In this document: positions 11,675-23,718 of the stretch, one piece after another
How positions within the stretch are numbered: position 1 is the first letter of the stretch
How the letters are laid out: each line of letters opens with the position of its first letter
Assembly (NCBI GenBank): GCA_945643635.1
Contig: CALZFC010000004.1
Span: 2,796,501-2,860,500, forward strand
Origin: Allodiplogaster sudhausi
Lineage: Eukaryota > Nematoda > Chromadorea > Rhabditida > Diplogasteridae
Direction of reading: 5' to 3'
DNA: 64,000 nucleotides
Program-made: the position numbers and the translations under genes
The notes under the pieces: generated by a model
Database searches by the model: none
Told to the model about the DNA's origin: nothing
The model's input: only the letters and a program-made list of their open reading frames with translations

Positions 11675-11891
11675 ACACATGAGGTTGATCTCGTCTCCAA
11701 GAATTGCATGCTCTCTCGGCCTGTCCTCGTTACCCAAACATTACCCCACAGCCTTTTCCATGCCATTACCCATGAGGGTAAACAACGGTGGCATGCTAGA
11801 CAGTACGAGATGCTAGAGATTCAGACAGATTATCCTCATGGGTAACATCCTGAGGATTACCCCTCAAAAAGCGACACTTTACTACGGCGGC

Positions 11892-12227
11892 TGGGTTACG
11901 CCCCAACTAACCTGCTTCTTCTTCATCTTCTGTCTCTCTCCCTCCCTCTCTCTCTCTCTCTCTCTCTTTCCGTAAATCTCTCTGTCAATTCCTAAACGCG
12001 TTCACTTGATTAAATCTCTTTTCTTGCTTACAAAGTGTAACCATGTTCCTTTATTTTCACTCTAACCCCTTGACCTCGATGAATTCAGAGACATCGTTTT
12101 GTTGATTTTTTTTAAATGAAAGATTCAACACATAAATTTTCCGCTTACTTTGAAGGTCCATATCATTCTTCCTTTCGTGTTTTAGCTTTTGTTTAATCTC
12201 AATTCTTATTATTAACCGTTAGCATCG

Positions 12228-12277
<50 letters not shown>

Positions 12278-13325
12278 CTCTATCTCTCACTCTCTCTCTC
12301 TCTCTCTTTCTCTCTCTTTCTCAACCTCTTTCGCTTTCTCTTACAATAACCCCTTATCTTTCTCTGCCTTTCTCTATCTCCTAGCTCTACCCGCAGTCCC
12401 GTTCTTCTCCCAACTCGTTGTTTGTTGTCAGTTCACTTTCCCTTCTCTGTCCACGGCGCTAATTCTCTATCTTTTATTTTCCACCAACTTTCTCTGACTC
12501 ATCTCCTTATCTCTGTCTCTCTCTCACTCTCTTATCTCTCTCTTTCTCTCTTATCTCTCTCTCCTCCCTTCTCTCTTTTATCTCTCTTTCTCTCTACCAT
12601 CTCTCTCTCTCCTCCCTTCTCGGTCTCTCACTCTCCATCTCTTTCTATCTTATCTCTGCTCTCTGAATTGCCCTCCTCTAGCCGACGCTCTTCCCCAAAT
12701 CATCCCAAACAGTTCCGTCATCCAAGCTCAGTCTCTTTTCACTATCATATCTCCTCTCCATCTATCTCACAAGCTTTCCTGCTCCTGACGCTTATTTAAC
12801 CAACTTTTCTCAAGACAAAGATGCGGCAAACTTTTTCTTGGTTATTTCAATTTTAACTAATGAAAACAAAAAGTTAGATATGTGGTTTGGATTGGGGACA
12901 AAAATATTTATGTACACTCCTTTTTCTTTAAGGTGTTATCGTTGCCATTTCATTGAATTTAATTGACATATATGTGCATGAATAAACACCTCAGAAAGAA
13001 TGCTTGTTGCTTCTTCTTCCTTCTGTCTCCCTGCATCATACTCTCCTCTCTCGATCACTCTTTCTTCAAACCGTTCTCTCTCATTTCTAACTCTCTCTCT
13101 CTCTCTTCTTCCCTCTCTCTTTTTGCACTCTCTTTGACAGTTCCCGTTTTCAGCCCGAGAAATCTTCTCTTCTTTTCTAGCGTTGTTCTCATCTTGCCGG
13201 TTTAATGCTGTCATTTTTTAATGCTCCTTTGTACACTACCCGTTAACTTGAGCCGTTTTGCAATTATTTTTTTCACAATTATTGAATAAATGTTTGCAAA
13301 TGTATCGCTCCGCTTAAGAGAGAGA

Positions 13326-13357
<32 letters not shown>

Positions 13358-13465
13358 TTATTAGTCTTATTTCTCGGCTAAAGGGTAAGGCGACCGGGAG
13401 GAGCAAGAGGACTTCTTCACTTGGCACCAAGCCGACTACTCGGACTGCCAACTCGCCGTGTCATC
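11892..13465. other. Microsatellite-rich intergenic region
   Basis: (CT)n at 11935-11967, 12233-12330 and 12500-12640, further CT-rich sequence at 13020-13140, and (GA)n at 13316-13358. No supported exon. Being directly upstream of the CCDC9-like gene, it should contain that gene's promoter, but no motif was identified. Confidence 0.6.
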
Positions 13466-16400
13466 ATGGAGGACAGGCGTCGCTCACAGGTGACAGACAG
13501 TTTATGGGTCGGAGAGGACAGGGGGAGGAGAGAGAGTGAGAGAGTGAGAGAGGGAGAGAGTGGGAGAGTGCGATAGTGAAAGAGAGAAAGAGAGAGGGAG
13601 GGAGGGAGAGAGAGAGAGAGAGAGAGAGAGGTGAGAATGAGAGGCGAGAGGTTGAGTGCAAAAAGATAGAGATGATTTAAGCCTGCCACTTTGAAAACCT
13701 TTTCAACTTATTTATGGCTATTCGCTCGATCTATGTAATTGCAATTGAAAAATGGGCGAAGAGAGGAACTTTATGTGCACAATATGTAGTGTACAATATA
13801 TTTGGCACGATAAGAAGAGATGATAGGGGGCGACAAGGCTAACTTAATATCTTTTAAAGCAGCATAAAACTCAACCGTAATCTAGTACTTGAATTTCTCA
13901 GACTGTTGTTCTGGGCGTCTGTCAAAATCACAGATGCTACTGAGTTTTTCGGCTCCTTTAACTCACTACGCTACATGTAAAGTAAATACATCGGTGCACA
14001 TCCAATATCTCTAATGATTAGGTGTGCTGATAAAAAAAAACGAGTATATATATATATATATATAACATAAATACTTATGAAAAATGTGTCTTTGAAAGGA
14101 AGAAGAAGCAGAGCTGGACAAGAAGATCGCGCTCATACGAGAGAAGAACACCAAGATTGTTCAGCGCTCCAAGGTTCTTTCTTTCTCTATTTCTATCTCT
14201 TGCTTTCTATCTATCTCTCTTTCTCTCTTTCTCTCTCTTTGTCTTACCCTTTCCCGTTCCCTTTTCTCTCCCTTTATCGTTCCCTTTCTCGTTCTGTTAG
14301 TGCTTCTCTTTTTCTTAATTCTTTATTTCACGAAATGGAATTGTTTCTTGTGATATTACGCTCATCTGTTACAATATTCGGGTGAAGCACATCTGAATTT
14401 CTTTTAGAACTTTTTGTTTTTCGAGAGCAATAAGTTATTTGCATGATGATTGATTACTCTTCAGGAGATCGAGAAAGATTTGATCGATGCAGGCGAGCAG
14501 ACAAAGAAGAGAAACGGCAGCGAAGGCGTCGCCCAGAAAACTCCAAAGCGAAACGAAGATAGCAAGCGAGAGGTTTTTATTGATTGCTCGTTTTTTTCTT
14601 TGACTTCACGAAACAATTAAATTTTTCTTCAGTTTCATTCTATAAATTGAAAATATTTACATTTTTCCTTATTTTGATTTATTACTTTTTTTATCGTGCC
14701 AAAGAATTCTCCTTAATTTTATTTTATACTCGGTTTTTATTATCCGAAAAGTGTTTAAAAAAATTTTCATTTTTTTTTGAAAATATTTTATATCTTGTTT
14801 CATTTTCATTTTTCCAGACCGCGTCTCCGAAGAACGCAAAGGGCAGCCAATGGAAGCGCGAGTGGGATCACGGCAAGACACCGTTCGTTTAAGGCACCAT
14901 AAACTTACATTTGAATTCGCGCCTTTTTGCCTGACACAAGGCGAGGGAACATGTGGTCGCGTCTAGCATAGTCAGGAAAATTCAAAAATAGATTACGGTT
15001 GAAGTTCGCGCTTTACGACATCGTTTTTTTCTGTCTTCCACACACACATTATTTTCTTATCAATCGATTTTTCAATGCGGCTTGTTCATTTTTTAAATAC
15101 AAAATTTGTGTCGACCCATCAATTAACGACACTAATATAGAATTGAATGAATTAGCGTACATGCATCATCGATTGCTTATAATGTTCAGCCGTGATATCG
15201 ACCTAATAGCGGTATTATAGCGGACAAGCTTAGTTAGAAAGTATACTGTGTACGCAAAACAGCCTGGCGAAAAGAAGAGAAGATCCATGAAAACAAATTA
15301 ATTTATTTTCTTTTAAAATGAAAATTTTTAAAATAAAATTATATTAATTCAAATAAAGTTGTAAAGATACATTTATTATAACTGTTTTTTGAGAGCCGAA
15401 AGTTGGCGCGAGAACGTGCCCTCGATGGAGAGCGTCGACCACAAGGGCGGCGGTGGCATGCGCGGACTGGGCGTGAAACGCGGCGCTGGTGGCAGCGGAG
15501 GTAAGATATTTACAATTTTTTATTACCTTTTCATACTTTATTATACTGAGCAAATAATGTAGATACATGTATATTTTTTCATGAAAAACTATTAATTTTT
15601 TTTACAATTAATTTTTTTTTACTAACACATGTATACCGCATTCATAGGTAAATATTTCTGTATTATGTTTCACGAAAGAAGGTTTGCAGATTTCTTTTTG
15701 CTATCTTCTTATCGTTTGAGTCCACCAAACGTACAGCGAATTTCTTCCCTTTGAGGATTCCGCGGCGGCCGCACTTTCGGCAATCAACAGCGCACGAGAG
15801 GAGGCTCGTTTTATTTATTTATTATAACAGTTATTTAAACTATATTTTCAAACAATTTTCAATTATAAATGTCTAATGCATTTTTTGACAAAATTAAATT
15901 TTAAAAAAGATAACATTTTGACCACAAAACGACGGTGTGGGCAGATGCGACTCGTCCAAATTTCTCACCGTGCTTTCAATGGCGCACTGGGTCATATCTT
16001 TGCGCATGACAGATAGCAAACGATCCTGGGTGATTGCGAATTCGAAGTACTCTTCATAATATCATTGCAATCCATCACTCTGCTTTCTACATAATTCAGT
16101 ACTATTTATTTAGCATTGATTTAGTGTAAAAATAAAAGTCAGATTATTGATTGAATGGTTTTTTGCCAGGTCGTCTAGAGGGCCGCATAACACGAGTTAG
16201 TCATGGAGAGGAAGAAGAAGAAGGAGGAGGAGAGCAGCAGAACGAAGAGGCGCAGCCGGCAGCGAGACGCAGTACGAAATATGCATGCCTTGTCTTTATT
16301 TATTCTCTTTCAATCGCTCTCTTTTCTCTTTTTATTTCTTTCTCTCTTCTCTCAGTCCTCTCTTTCTGATTCTCGCTCTCTCGCTCTCTCTCTTTCTCTC

Positions 16401-18794
16401 TCCCTCTCTCCCTATCATTCTCTCTCTGTCGCTCTCCTTCTCTCTTTTCTCTTTCTCTCTCTCACTCTCTCTTTTTGTCTTCGCTCATCCCTCTCTCTTT
16501 TTCTCTCTCCCTCAATTTCTCTCTATCTTTCTTTCTACCCCTTTCTCTCCCTCTTTCTCTCCCCCTTTCTCTCCCCCTTGCTTCCTCTCTCTCCCTCCCC
16601 CCTCTCTCTCTCTCTCTGTCTCTCTCTCTCTGTCTCTCTCTTTCTCTTTCTCTCTCACTCCAGACCGCCGCGTGTCTGGAAAGCGAGAAGATCGCCGTGT
16701 CCTCGGCGACAAGGACGGCGACCGTCTCGTAATCCAGATCAAGAATGTCGCTGTGAGTATTATCTTTCCTTTTTTAATGTTTAAAAATACTTAAAATTAA
16801 GGTCATATTATAACTTCTAAAGCTGAAATAAATATATCATATAAAAAATATAACCTGCTTAAAGGAAGTATCCGGCGAATAATTATACAGTAGCGCTAGA
16901 GAACCAGTTTGAATGCGCGCGCTCAGAAAGTTGCCTGTCGCTAGGTCGAGAGAGCATGTGAAATAAGAGGGTGGCTATGACCCACCGTAGCTAATTCTCT
17001 ACCCGCCAGTTTTCACGTTACTACTACTCAAAATGTAATGGAAGAAAATCGTTCGAAGTTTCTGGACATATCTTTTACACCAAGAAGAACTTATCCATGT
17101 AGAAAAAAACTTAGGTTAATTATTCCCCGGATACCTCCTTTAAGAATGGTGGAGGAGAAGGACGCAGACGCGTCGGAAGCCAGTCTGGCAGCAAGGGCGA
17201 TGGCAAGAAGGTGCAGCTTTCTGATCTATCTCCTGATTTCTTTGTTTATGTTTTGGTATTTACATGTTCTCTCTACAAGTTCTATTTTGAAATTTTATTT
17301 TTTTTGCCCATTATAACTCTAGTCTCAAGAATAAAGAGATATATCAAGTGACTTCTTGAAGATGACTCCGGATAAAACAAAAAGGTCTATCAATAAATCA
17401 ATTAATAAATATTTGAATTGATAGATCGATAAATAAGTCAACAAAAAACAATTTGAAAAAAGTCATATTTCAGCAAAGCCGCGCTCGTCGACCTCGTCGT
17501 GAAAATGACAAATACGTCGTACGGCAGGTTGGCTTCTTTCTACTTCTTTCTTGTTATTTTATTCATAAAAAAAACTTTGCTCAAAGTCGCTTGAAATTCA
17601 TTCCCCTGGACTGTTTTTTGCAGTGAAAACTGAATAACTTTAAAATAAGGCCCATTTATTTGGAGAGGGAACAAGGACTTCAAACAGTTGCTTCATTCAA
17701 GGTGGTGCGCACCCTCGTCGACCGAGTGGTCGCTGGAGAGCAGCGAGAGAGGCGGCGACTGCAGAAGGAGACGAAAGCGGCCGAGGCTGAGGCTGCCGGA
17801 GAGGTTTTTAATGACTTATTCTAATCGTATTTTTTAAATTATCTTTTTATAATATGTCCATTCTGTTATTATATAAACAAAAAAGAAAACGGATATATTA
17901 TTATTAGGGAGAGGGCGCGGAGAGCATCGAGAAGGTCAACGACAACAATAAGCTGAAGGAAGCGTCTCCCGAGAGTGATGCCATTGACGGTATTTCTGAT
18001 TTTCTTTATCGATCACTTCCATGTCGTAAAAAGATCTAAATATACATATACAGCAATGAGTATATTTAAACGTTATCATTGCTTTAAAGTGGCCTGTGTA
18101 TAAGTAAAATAAAATAGAAATGAAAGAGATAAATGTGTATAAACTGGCAAGGCAAGTCTGCTGTCATATATGTATGTAGTTTTTAAAATCAAATTTTTAT
18201 TTAATTTTTTTCATTCATAGATGCACCCGAGACAGCGCCACCTTCGAAGGAAACTACACCTGCTCCGTCCGAGGAAGCTGACAGCAAGGAAAACGGAAAG
18301 AAGGAAGAAGAAGAGAAGGAAGATAAGAAGGTAGATGAGACGAAAGAAGATGCGGCCAAGGAGACCAACAACAACAACGATGAAAACACTCAGGTATTCG
18401 TCTCACTTTTATAGCTCTTAATTTGACTACCTTAATTTTTACACTGGCTACAACACCCATGTTCGCCATTCTGATCCCGCAGAAAGCGAGACAAGGATTT
18501 TATTTTATTTCTTGATTGTTACACTGGGTTGATAAATTAGACAGTGAAGTAATGCATTGACTTCCTTTTGCCCTTTTGAATTTATTTCGGCATGAATTGG
18601 CCAGAATCAAAATTGGGTGTACGTCTTCTTTGACAAATGAAGTTCATAAATGATATTAATCATAATTAAACTTTTAGAAATCCTCTGAAGATCCGCCCAA
18701 GACAACGCCGCCGTCGGAAGACACTTCAACTATTGTGAAGTTGCAGACGGAAAAGGTCGCAGTAATCGAACAGAAAACCGAAGTCTCCACATGA
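13466..18794 (+). CDS. CCDC9-like coiled-coil protein, 13 exons
   Basis: A complete gene model of about 387 aa, with every junction in phase. Exons: 13466-13489 (MEDRRRSQ), 14099-14173, 14465-14572, 14818-14882, 15394-15500, 16170-16271, 16664-16752, 17145-17210, 17474-17527, 17702-17803, 17908-17989, 18221-18393 and 18678-18794 (stop TGA). It starts with EEEAELDKKIALIREKN, the conserved helix of CCDC9 proteins, followed by QWKREWDHGKTP, matching the CCDC9 WRREWD motif. Then come a Gly/Arg segment (GGGGMRGLGVKRG), an acidic stretch, an Arg/Gly region (RRVSGKREDRR, NGGGEGRRRV) and a Glu/Lys/Thr-rich disordered tail. The family is RNA-associated (human CCDC9 is linked to exon-junction complexes), so an RNA-related role is an inference. 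Intron 6 holds a 300-bp CT tract. Fragments of this gene recur at 35-52 kb. Confidence 0.85.
16340..16660. repeat. (CT)n tract forming an extended polypyrimidine tract
   Basis: About 320 bp of imperfect CTCT on the sense strand, ending at the CACTCCAG acceptor of CCDC9-like exon 7 (16664). Overlapping S/L-rich frames of 85-193 codons here are artefacts. Confidence 0.85.
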
Positions 18795-20590
18795 TCCTTT
18801 CCAGGCTATCATTGGAATCCCATCATTGTTTATCTCCTTTTATCTCAGTCATATTCTTCATATGTATGTAACCGAATCATTCATGTAGATTTACTTGGTC
18901 TAGGCTTTCTGCAAAATGCTCAACATTCAAAAAAAAAGACAAAAAAAAGCTTAATCAAATATATATTATAGACATTCATAATCACAAAATTGCGTCTTAG
19001 AAAATGAATAGAGCTATATTTATTAGACGACAATGTTTTGTTCTGTTCATTCTTAGAGTACAAGTGACTTTTCCTAATGAGACAACTCGTACCTGTGATT
19101 CTAAAAGAAGATGCCCTTGATTCGTTTGTTACACAAAATAAAAAAATAGAAAATAAAAAATATTTGCCTAGTGGGTTTCTTTAGTATTCTCAATTATCAA
19201 ACATTAAAAGTAGGTTGTAATTCTGATGAGAATTATCTTTAGTTTCGTTATTTTGTCCGCTTCTTCCTCAATACTTCTGTAAATTAGAAATAAACAATTT
19301 TAATCGAATGGCAGACAATGAGCATCTTTTTAATGGCAATGCTTTAGCGGAAACTATGCAAAAACGACAGCGGACATGAACATTGCTATCCAGCCATTCA
19401 GGAAGAACCATTTCAGGAAAACCGACAAGGTTTCAGACAGCAAACAATAATTTGTTCACTTTGGACAATTATTGTAATAAATTTTAACAAAACAATTTGG
19501 AGTAAAAAGCGAATACCTTAATGACGCTGCATCTAAAGAAGCTGATAATAAGGTTATTTGCCATTCCAAATATCTAAATTTTATTAGATTGATCATTGCA
19601 CAATTGACCAGTGGTTCCAATTCACACAACTGAAATAAGAGCCAGATGAAGAATGCAAACACCTTCACTCTTCCCGGTCTCCTTTATGAACCAAAAGAAA
19701 AATAGTTCTTATTGCTGATCGTGAGTGTTGACCGTCGCTATGAGGGAAAACCTATAATTTGTATGATGTAAATGTCATAAAAAAGAACGATAAAAATGCG
19801 TCTTTGTTTTTTTTATCAAACGAAGAAAGAGAGCCTTCTTACAAAAGACAATACAAAAGAGGACCAAAAGAGCAAAGTATTAAATGTCAATTTAACTTAA
19901 GCAGTTCGAGACATGCATGCATCTTACCTGAATACACAACCGAAATTCGCAGTCCTTTTCTATCACAGGAGGATGTATACTACAAAAATGTTGCGGGAGA
20001 AATTCAAGTATTTAAATTAATATTCAAGTGTTTATAACGTATTCAATGTCACTTCCACATTTTCTCTCCAATGGAAGTCAACAAAAATATTTCGGCGATT
20101 TCGATGAGCGGAATACATAACTTACAATTAGGCTAATCTGCATGCCAAAAAAAAAAACAAAAGAACGACATCAAATTTTTCTTGACTGCCATCTTGTGAC
20201 CTGACACTGTCATAATTGTAACTTCTTTTTTTTAATCCAACTCTAACTGATGCCATTCCAGATCAACTATACAAGTACACGTCGGAACTGAAATAAAGAC
20301 ATTTATTCTTCGATGCATAAAACAGTATACAAACTTTTAGCATATTCAAACATAGATAAAATAGGGGTGTGGCCTTACAGTGACGTTTTGAACTATCGAT
20401 CGGAATAGCGATCACCAAAATGGTGCTGTGTCAAAAAAATCCCTATTTTATCTCGAGACAGCATATAAGACTGGTAAAAGTAAGTCGACCAGTCGCTAGA
20501 AGTGGTTCAAAGAGAATGGTAAAAGGGGCTGGTGTGCATAGTATCGGTCAATAGTATCAGTTGGCGATACTTGACTCACGGGACAATGTC
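18795..20590. other. CCDC9-like 3' flank; source-like copy of the dispersed repeat
   Basis: After the stop come an AT-rich 3' UTR-like stretch with AATAAA-type signals near 19137 and a block (about 19000-20000) of segments that recur in the 35-53 kb array. Examples are GACGACAATGTTTTGTTCTG, CCAGCCATTCAGGAAGAACC and the Cys-protein intron motif GAAATTCGCAG. No supported gene. 20040-20590 holds the 3' flank of the minus-strand secreted gene. Confidence 0.6.
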
Positions 20591-23500
20591 TTATGCGCAC
20601 TGCATGGTCATTACTCGGTCGTAGACTCCTTCGTCGATGAGCGCCGCCAGAACGCTCGTTTCGTGGCATCTGAGCGAGTCTGCCATTCCGGAAGACCCAT
20701 CCGGCTGCGAAGAAGGAATGTAAGCAATTTAAGTATCTGAATTCTCGAGGAACAAAGGTAGAGAAAAATGAAGTATTAAGAAATGGACTATTCCGTACCA
20801 CCGTGTACGAGATGGACTCGCCGGGGTAGATGCATATCGCATGGCAGGCACCTTCCGAAATGACAAACTTGAAGGTTCGGTCATCGATCGCTGAGCCGTC
20901 TCCCAGGCCATTGTCGTGGCAAGCGCGACACGCGAAGGCGACGTCGGCCGTGCAGGTTGCCTACGATTAACAGAGCTAAAAATTCAAGTTTGAATTTGTG
21001 CCCTTTTTGCTTCGATTTAGAGAATACAATGGTCGGGAAATTTAAAATAGATTACGGTAGACTCTCGTGCTCCTTTTCGGTTCTTCTTCTTCAGGCTCGT
21101 CCTTTTCATTAAAGATTGATGTGGTTGTTTATTTTTTGAAGAAAATGTCAAATATTTTTTTCAAGGAACCGTAGCGACGTCCTCGCCAGTGGTGGCGTAG
21201 TCTTTCCACGGTGCCTGTTGGCTACAAGACGCGACAGCTGGCGCAGGATTGGAAGGCAGCTCTGTTCCGCTCTGAAACAGAAGAAAGCAGTTTCGAAAAA
21301 TCGTACCTCAATTTGGAGGAAAAAAAGAATCTAAAGCCAGGCTAGGCCAGTTTCTAAATATCAAAGTTCAATTCAGAAAAATACGCACGTTGCGAATTAA
21401 AAGTTCAGGAATGTAAATATAAAAATTGTATAAAAAATATTAGGGACAATTTAACAAAATTCCTGCTGAATCGCTTACACTTGTGAAGAGAACGCCATTA
21501 GCGCATGAAGCGGAGTAGACGCCGTTATCCGATTCGTAGAAGTAGCGGACGTCCGGGTAGCTGCCGCCCGGCACGCCCGGCAACTCGGCGAGCTTTGGGC
21601 ATTCAGGGATCGGAGGCAGTGGCTCGGTCTTGAATGGGTCTAAAAAACAATCGATCTTTGGCTGATCTGTTTTATCGTGCACAATTTACAATCAATATTA
21701 CATAAATTTAGCAACGAAAAGTTATACCTGATTTTGTTGTTGTCGGCGTAATTGTCGTTGTTGTGGAGGCTAAAAAGAATGAACTATTCGCATTTCTTCG
21801 TTTGATTGCTCACTGCGGAAACTTCATGTAAACGTCAAGCACACACTCATTGTGACAATTGTGTAGTCGATTGTGCGAGAAGCAATCTCGACTTTCATGT
21901 TAAATCGTTTTAGGTAAGGAGTAGGCAATGCAATCTTTACCTGCAGTCGTCGTTGATTCTGTCTCGGAGGTTGTCTCAGAGACTGTTGGAGTGGTTTCGG
22001 TTGCAGCAGCTGGGAAGATTGCACCGATTAGTGCTTTTTCGGAATTCGGAAGGCCCTCTCATAAGGGAATTCGGAAGAGAAAATGGACGGAATTCGGAAT
22101 TGCGATTATGCAGCCTTTACCTGTAGTCGTCGTTGATTCTGCCTCGGAGGTAGTCTCAGAGGCTGTTGATGTGGTTTCAGTTTCAACAGCTAGAAAGATT
22201 GCACCGATTTGTGCTTTTCGGAATTCGGAAGGCCAATTTCATAACGGAATTCGGAAGAGAAAAAGGTCGGAATTCGGAATTCCGATAATGCAGCCTTTAC
22301 CTGCAGTTGTCGTTGATTCTGCCTCGGAAGTTGTCTCCGAGACTGTTGGAGTGGTTTCGGTTGCAGCAGCTGGGAAGATTGCACCGATTAGTGCTTTTTC
22401 GGAATTCGGAAGGCCCTCTCATAAGGGAATTTGGAAGAGAAAATGGACGGAATTCGGAATTCCGATAATGCAGCCTTTACCTGTAGTCGTCGTTGATTCT
22501 GCCTCGGTGGTTGTCTCAGAGAGTTTTGGAGTGGTTTCGGTTGCAGCAGCTAGGAAGATTGCACCGATTAGTACTTTTCGGAATTCGAAAGGCCCATTTC
22601 ATAATGGAATTCGGAAGAGAAAAAGGTCGGAATTCGGAATTCCGATAATGCAGCCTTTACCTGCAGTCGTCGTTGATTCTGCCTCGGAGGTTGTCTCAGA
22701 GGCTGTTGATGTGGTTTCGGTTTCAACAGCTAGAAAGATTGCACCGATTAGTGCTTTTCGGAATTCGGAAGGCCAATTTCATAACGGAATTCGGAAGAGA
22801 AAAAGGTCGGAATTCGGAATTCCGATAATGCAGCCTTTACCTGCAGTCGTCGTTGATTCTGCCTCGGAGGTTGTCTCAGAGGCTGTTGATGTGGTTTCGG
22901 TTTCAACAGCTAGAAAGATTGCACCGATTAGTGCTTTTCGGAATTCGGAAGGCCAATTTCATAACGGAATTCGGAAGAGAAAAAGGTCGGAATTCGGAAT
23001 TCCGATAATGCAGCCTTTACCTGCAGTCGTCGTTGATTCTGCCTCGGAGGTTGTCTCAGAGGCTGTTGATGTGGTTTCGATTTCAACAGCTAGAAAGATT
23101 GCACCGATTAGTGGTTTTCGGAATTCGGAAGGTCAATTTCATAACGGAATTCGGAAGAGAAAAAGGTCGGAATTCGGAATTAAGATGCACCACTAATTAA
23201 GACGAACATTTTTGTGTGGTACGAATTTTCAGAATGTACCCGATGTTGTTGTTGTTGGCGTCATTGTCGTTGTTGTGGTGGCTGGAAAGAATGAACTATT
23301 GGCTATTTCTTAAATATCTGTTTAAATTTTATGTAAAAGTATCGTTTTGTGAACAATCAAGCATACACTCATTGAGACAATTGTGCAGTAGATAGTGCAA
23401 TAAATAGAGTAAGCAATGTCTAAGTGTTACCTGAAGTCGTCGTAGTTGATGTCGTTGTCGTGCTCCTGCGTGTCGTTGGAAAAAGAAGGTCAAGGAGCGA

Positions 23501-23718
23501 GCCTATCAATGACACAAGAAGGATGCAAGTTGACATTCACCATATTTCAGGGCAATAATACGAAATACATAACTCTGTGCCCAAAACAGTGGCCAAGATG
23601 AAAAGACTGGGCTTGTCTTGAAACGAAAGTAAAAGTGACCAAGGAGTGCATGTGCGGCTGAAGGGAAGAAGACCAAGATGAGTACGGCAACCAAGACAGT
23701 GGTTGTTTTCATAGCCAT
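20591..23718 (-). CDS. Secreted Thr-rich (mucin-like) protein with Cys-rich C6-type C-terminus
   Basis: ATG at 23718 opens a signal peptide (MKTTTVLVAVLILVFFPSA). Thr/Ser-rich exons follow at 23465-23431, 23281-23240, seven 69-bp copies between 23089 and 21941, and 21769-21728, all of the last nine symmetric (phase 1-1). Cys-rich exons: 21639-21479 (EPLPPIPECPKL...VYSASCANG), 21271-21170 (VASCSQQAPWKDY), 20960-20802 (ATCTADVAFACRACHDNG; EGACHAICIYPG) and 20704-20591 (...VMTMQCA, stop). These four join in phase. VYSASCANG and VYDRVMTMQCA resemble the last Cys of C6 modules, and ATCTADVAFAC resembles ATCSLTASC of the C6 gene at 58-64 kb. It is probably a cuticle or secreted surface protein with O-glycosylated linkers. 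The junction between the signal-peptide exon and 23465 was not resolved; an extra exon may be missing. Confidence 0.75.
21930..23180 (-). repeat. Seven 180-bp tandem exon-intron units
   Basis: Each unit has a 69-bp exon (minus strand; plus starts 21941, 22121, 22301, 22481, 22661, 22841 and 23021) plus a 111-bp intron with a CTAG or CCAG acceptor and a GTAAAG donor. The exon encodes 23 residues such as ETETTSTASETTSEAESTTT. Units alternate between two subtypes (ATETTPTVSE versus VETETTSTASE). The intron carries repeated GGAATTC. Because 180 is divisible by three, the antisense strand is also open for 422 codons. Confidence 0.85.

Larger units (their letters stand above)
9826..11891. mobile_element. 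2.07-kb terminal-inverted-repeat DNA element
   Basis: The left end begins GCCGCCGTAGTAAAGTGTCG at 9826 and continues through TTTTTGAGGGGTAATCCTGAGG to a TTACCCATGAGGGTAA motif near 9888. The same sequence recurs inverted at 11829-11891. The arms are about 60 bp and nearly identical. TTACCCATGAGGGTAA appears again at about 11765. No clear target-site duplication is seen (CATCT on the left, TGGGTT on the right). No transposase is recognised, so it is probably non-autonomous. The interior holds a 38-bp near-perfect palindrome (11637-11674) and some coding-like sequence. Confidence 0.75.

Noticed and set aside
9826..11891. Calling a transposase or superfamily for the TIR element
   Set aside because: No catalytic motif or target-site duplication could be seen, so the superfamily is left open.
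16203..16794. S/L-rich ORFs of 85-193 codons (also at 7.2, 12.4, 51, 59 and 61.5 kb)
   Set aside because: Pure consequences of (CT)n tracts. Frames start and end arbitrarily and overlap real exon and intron boundaries.
21930..23180. CRISPR-like array
   Set aside because: Regular 180-bp repeats are exon-intron units with near-identical spacing sequence, in a eukaryotic genome.
21928..23196. 422-aa plus-strand ORF with 60-aa repeats
   Set aside because: It is antisense to well-formed minus-strand exons with consistent splice sites and phase. Openness follows from the 180-bp period.
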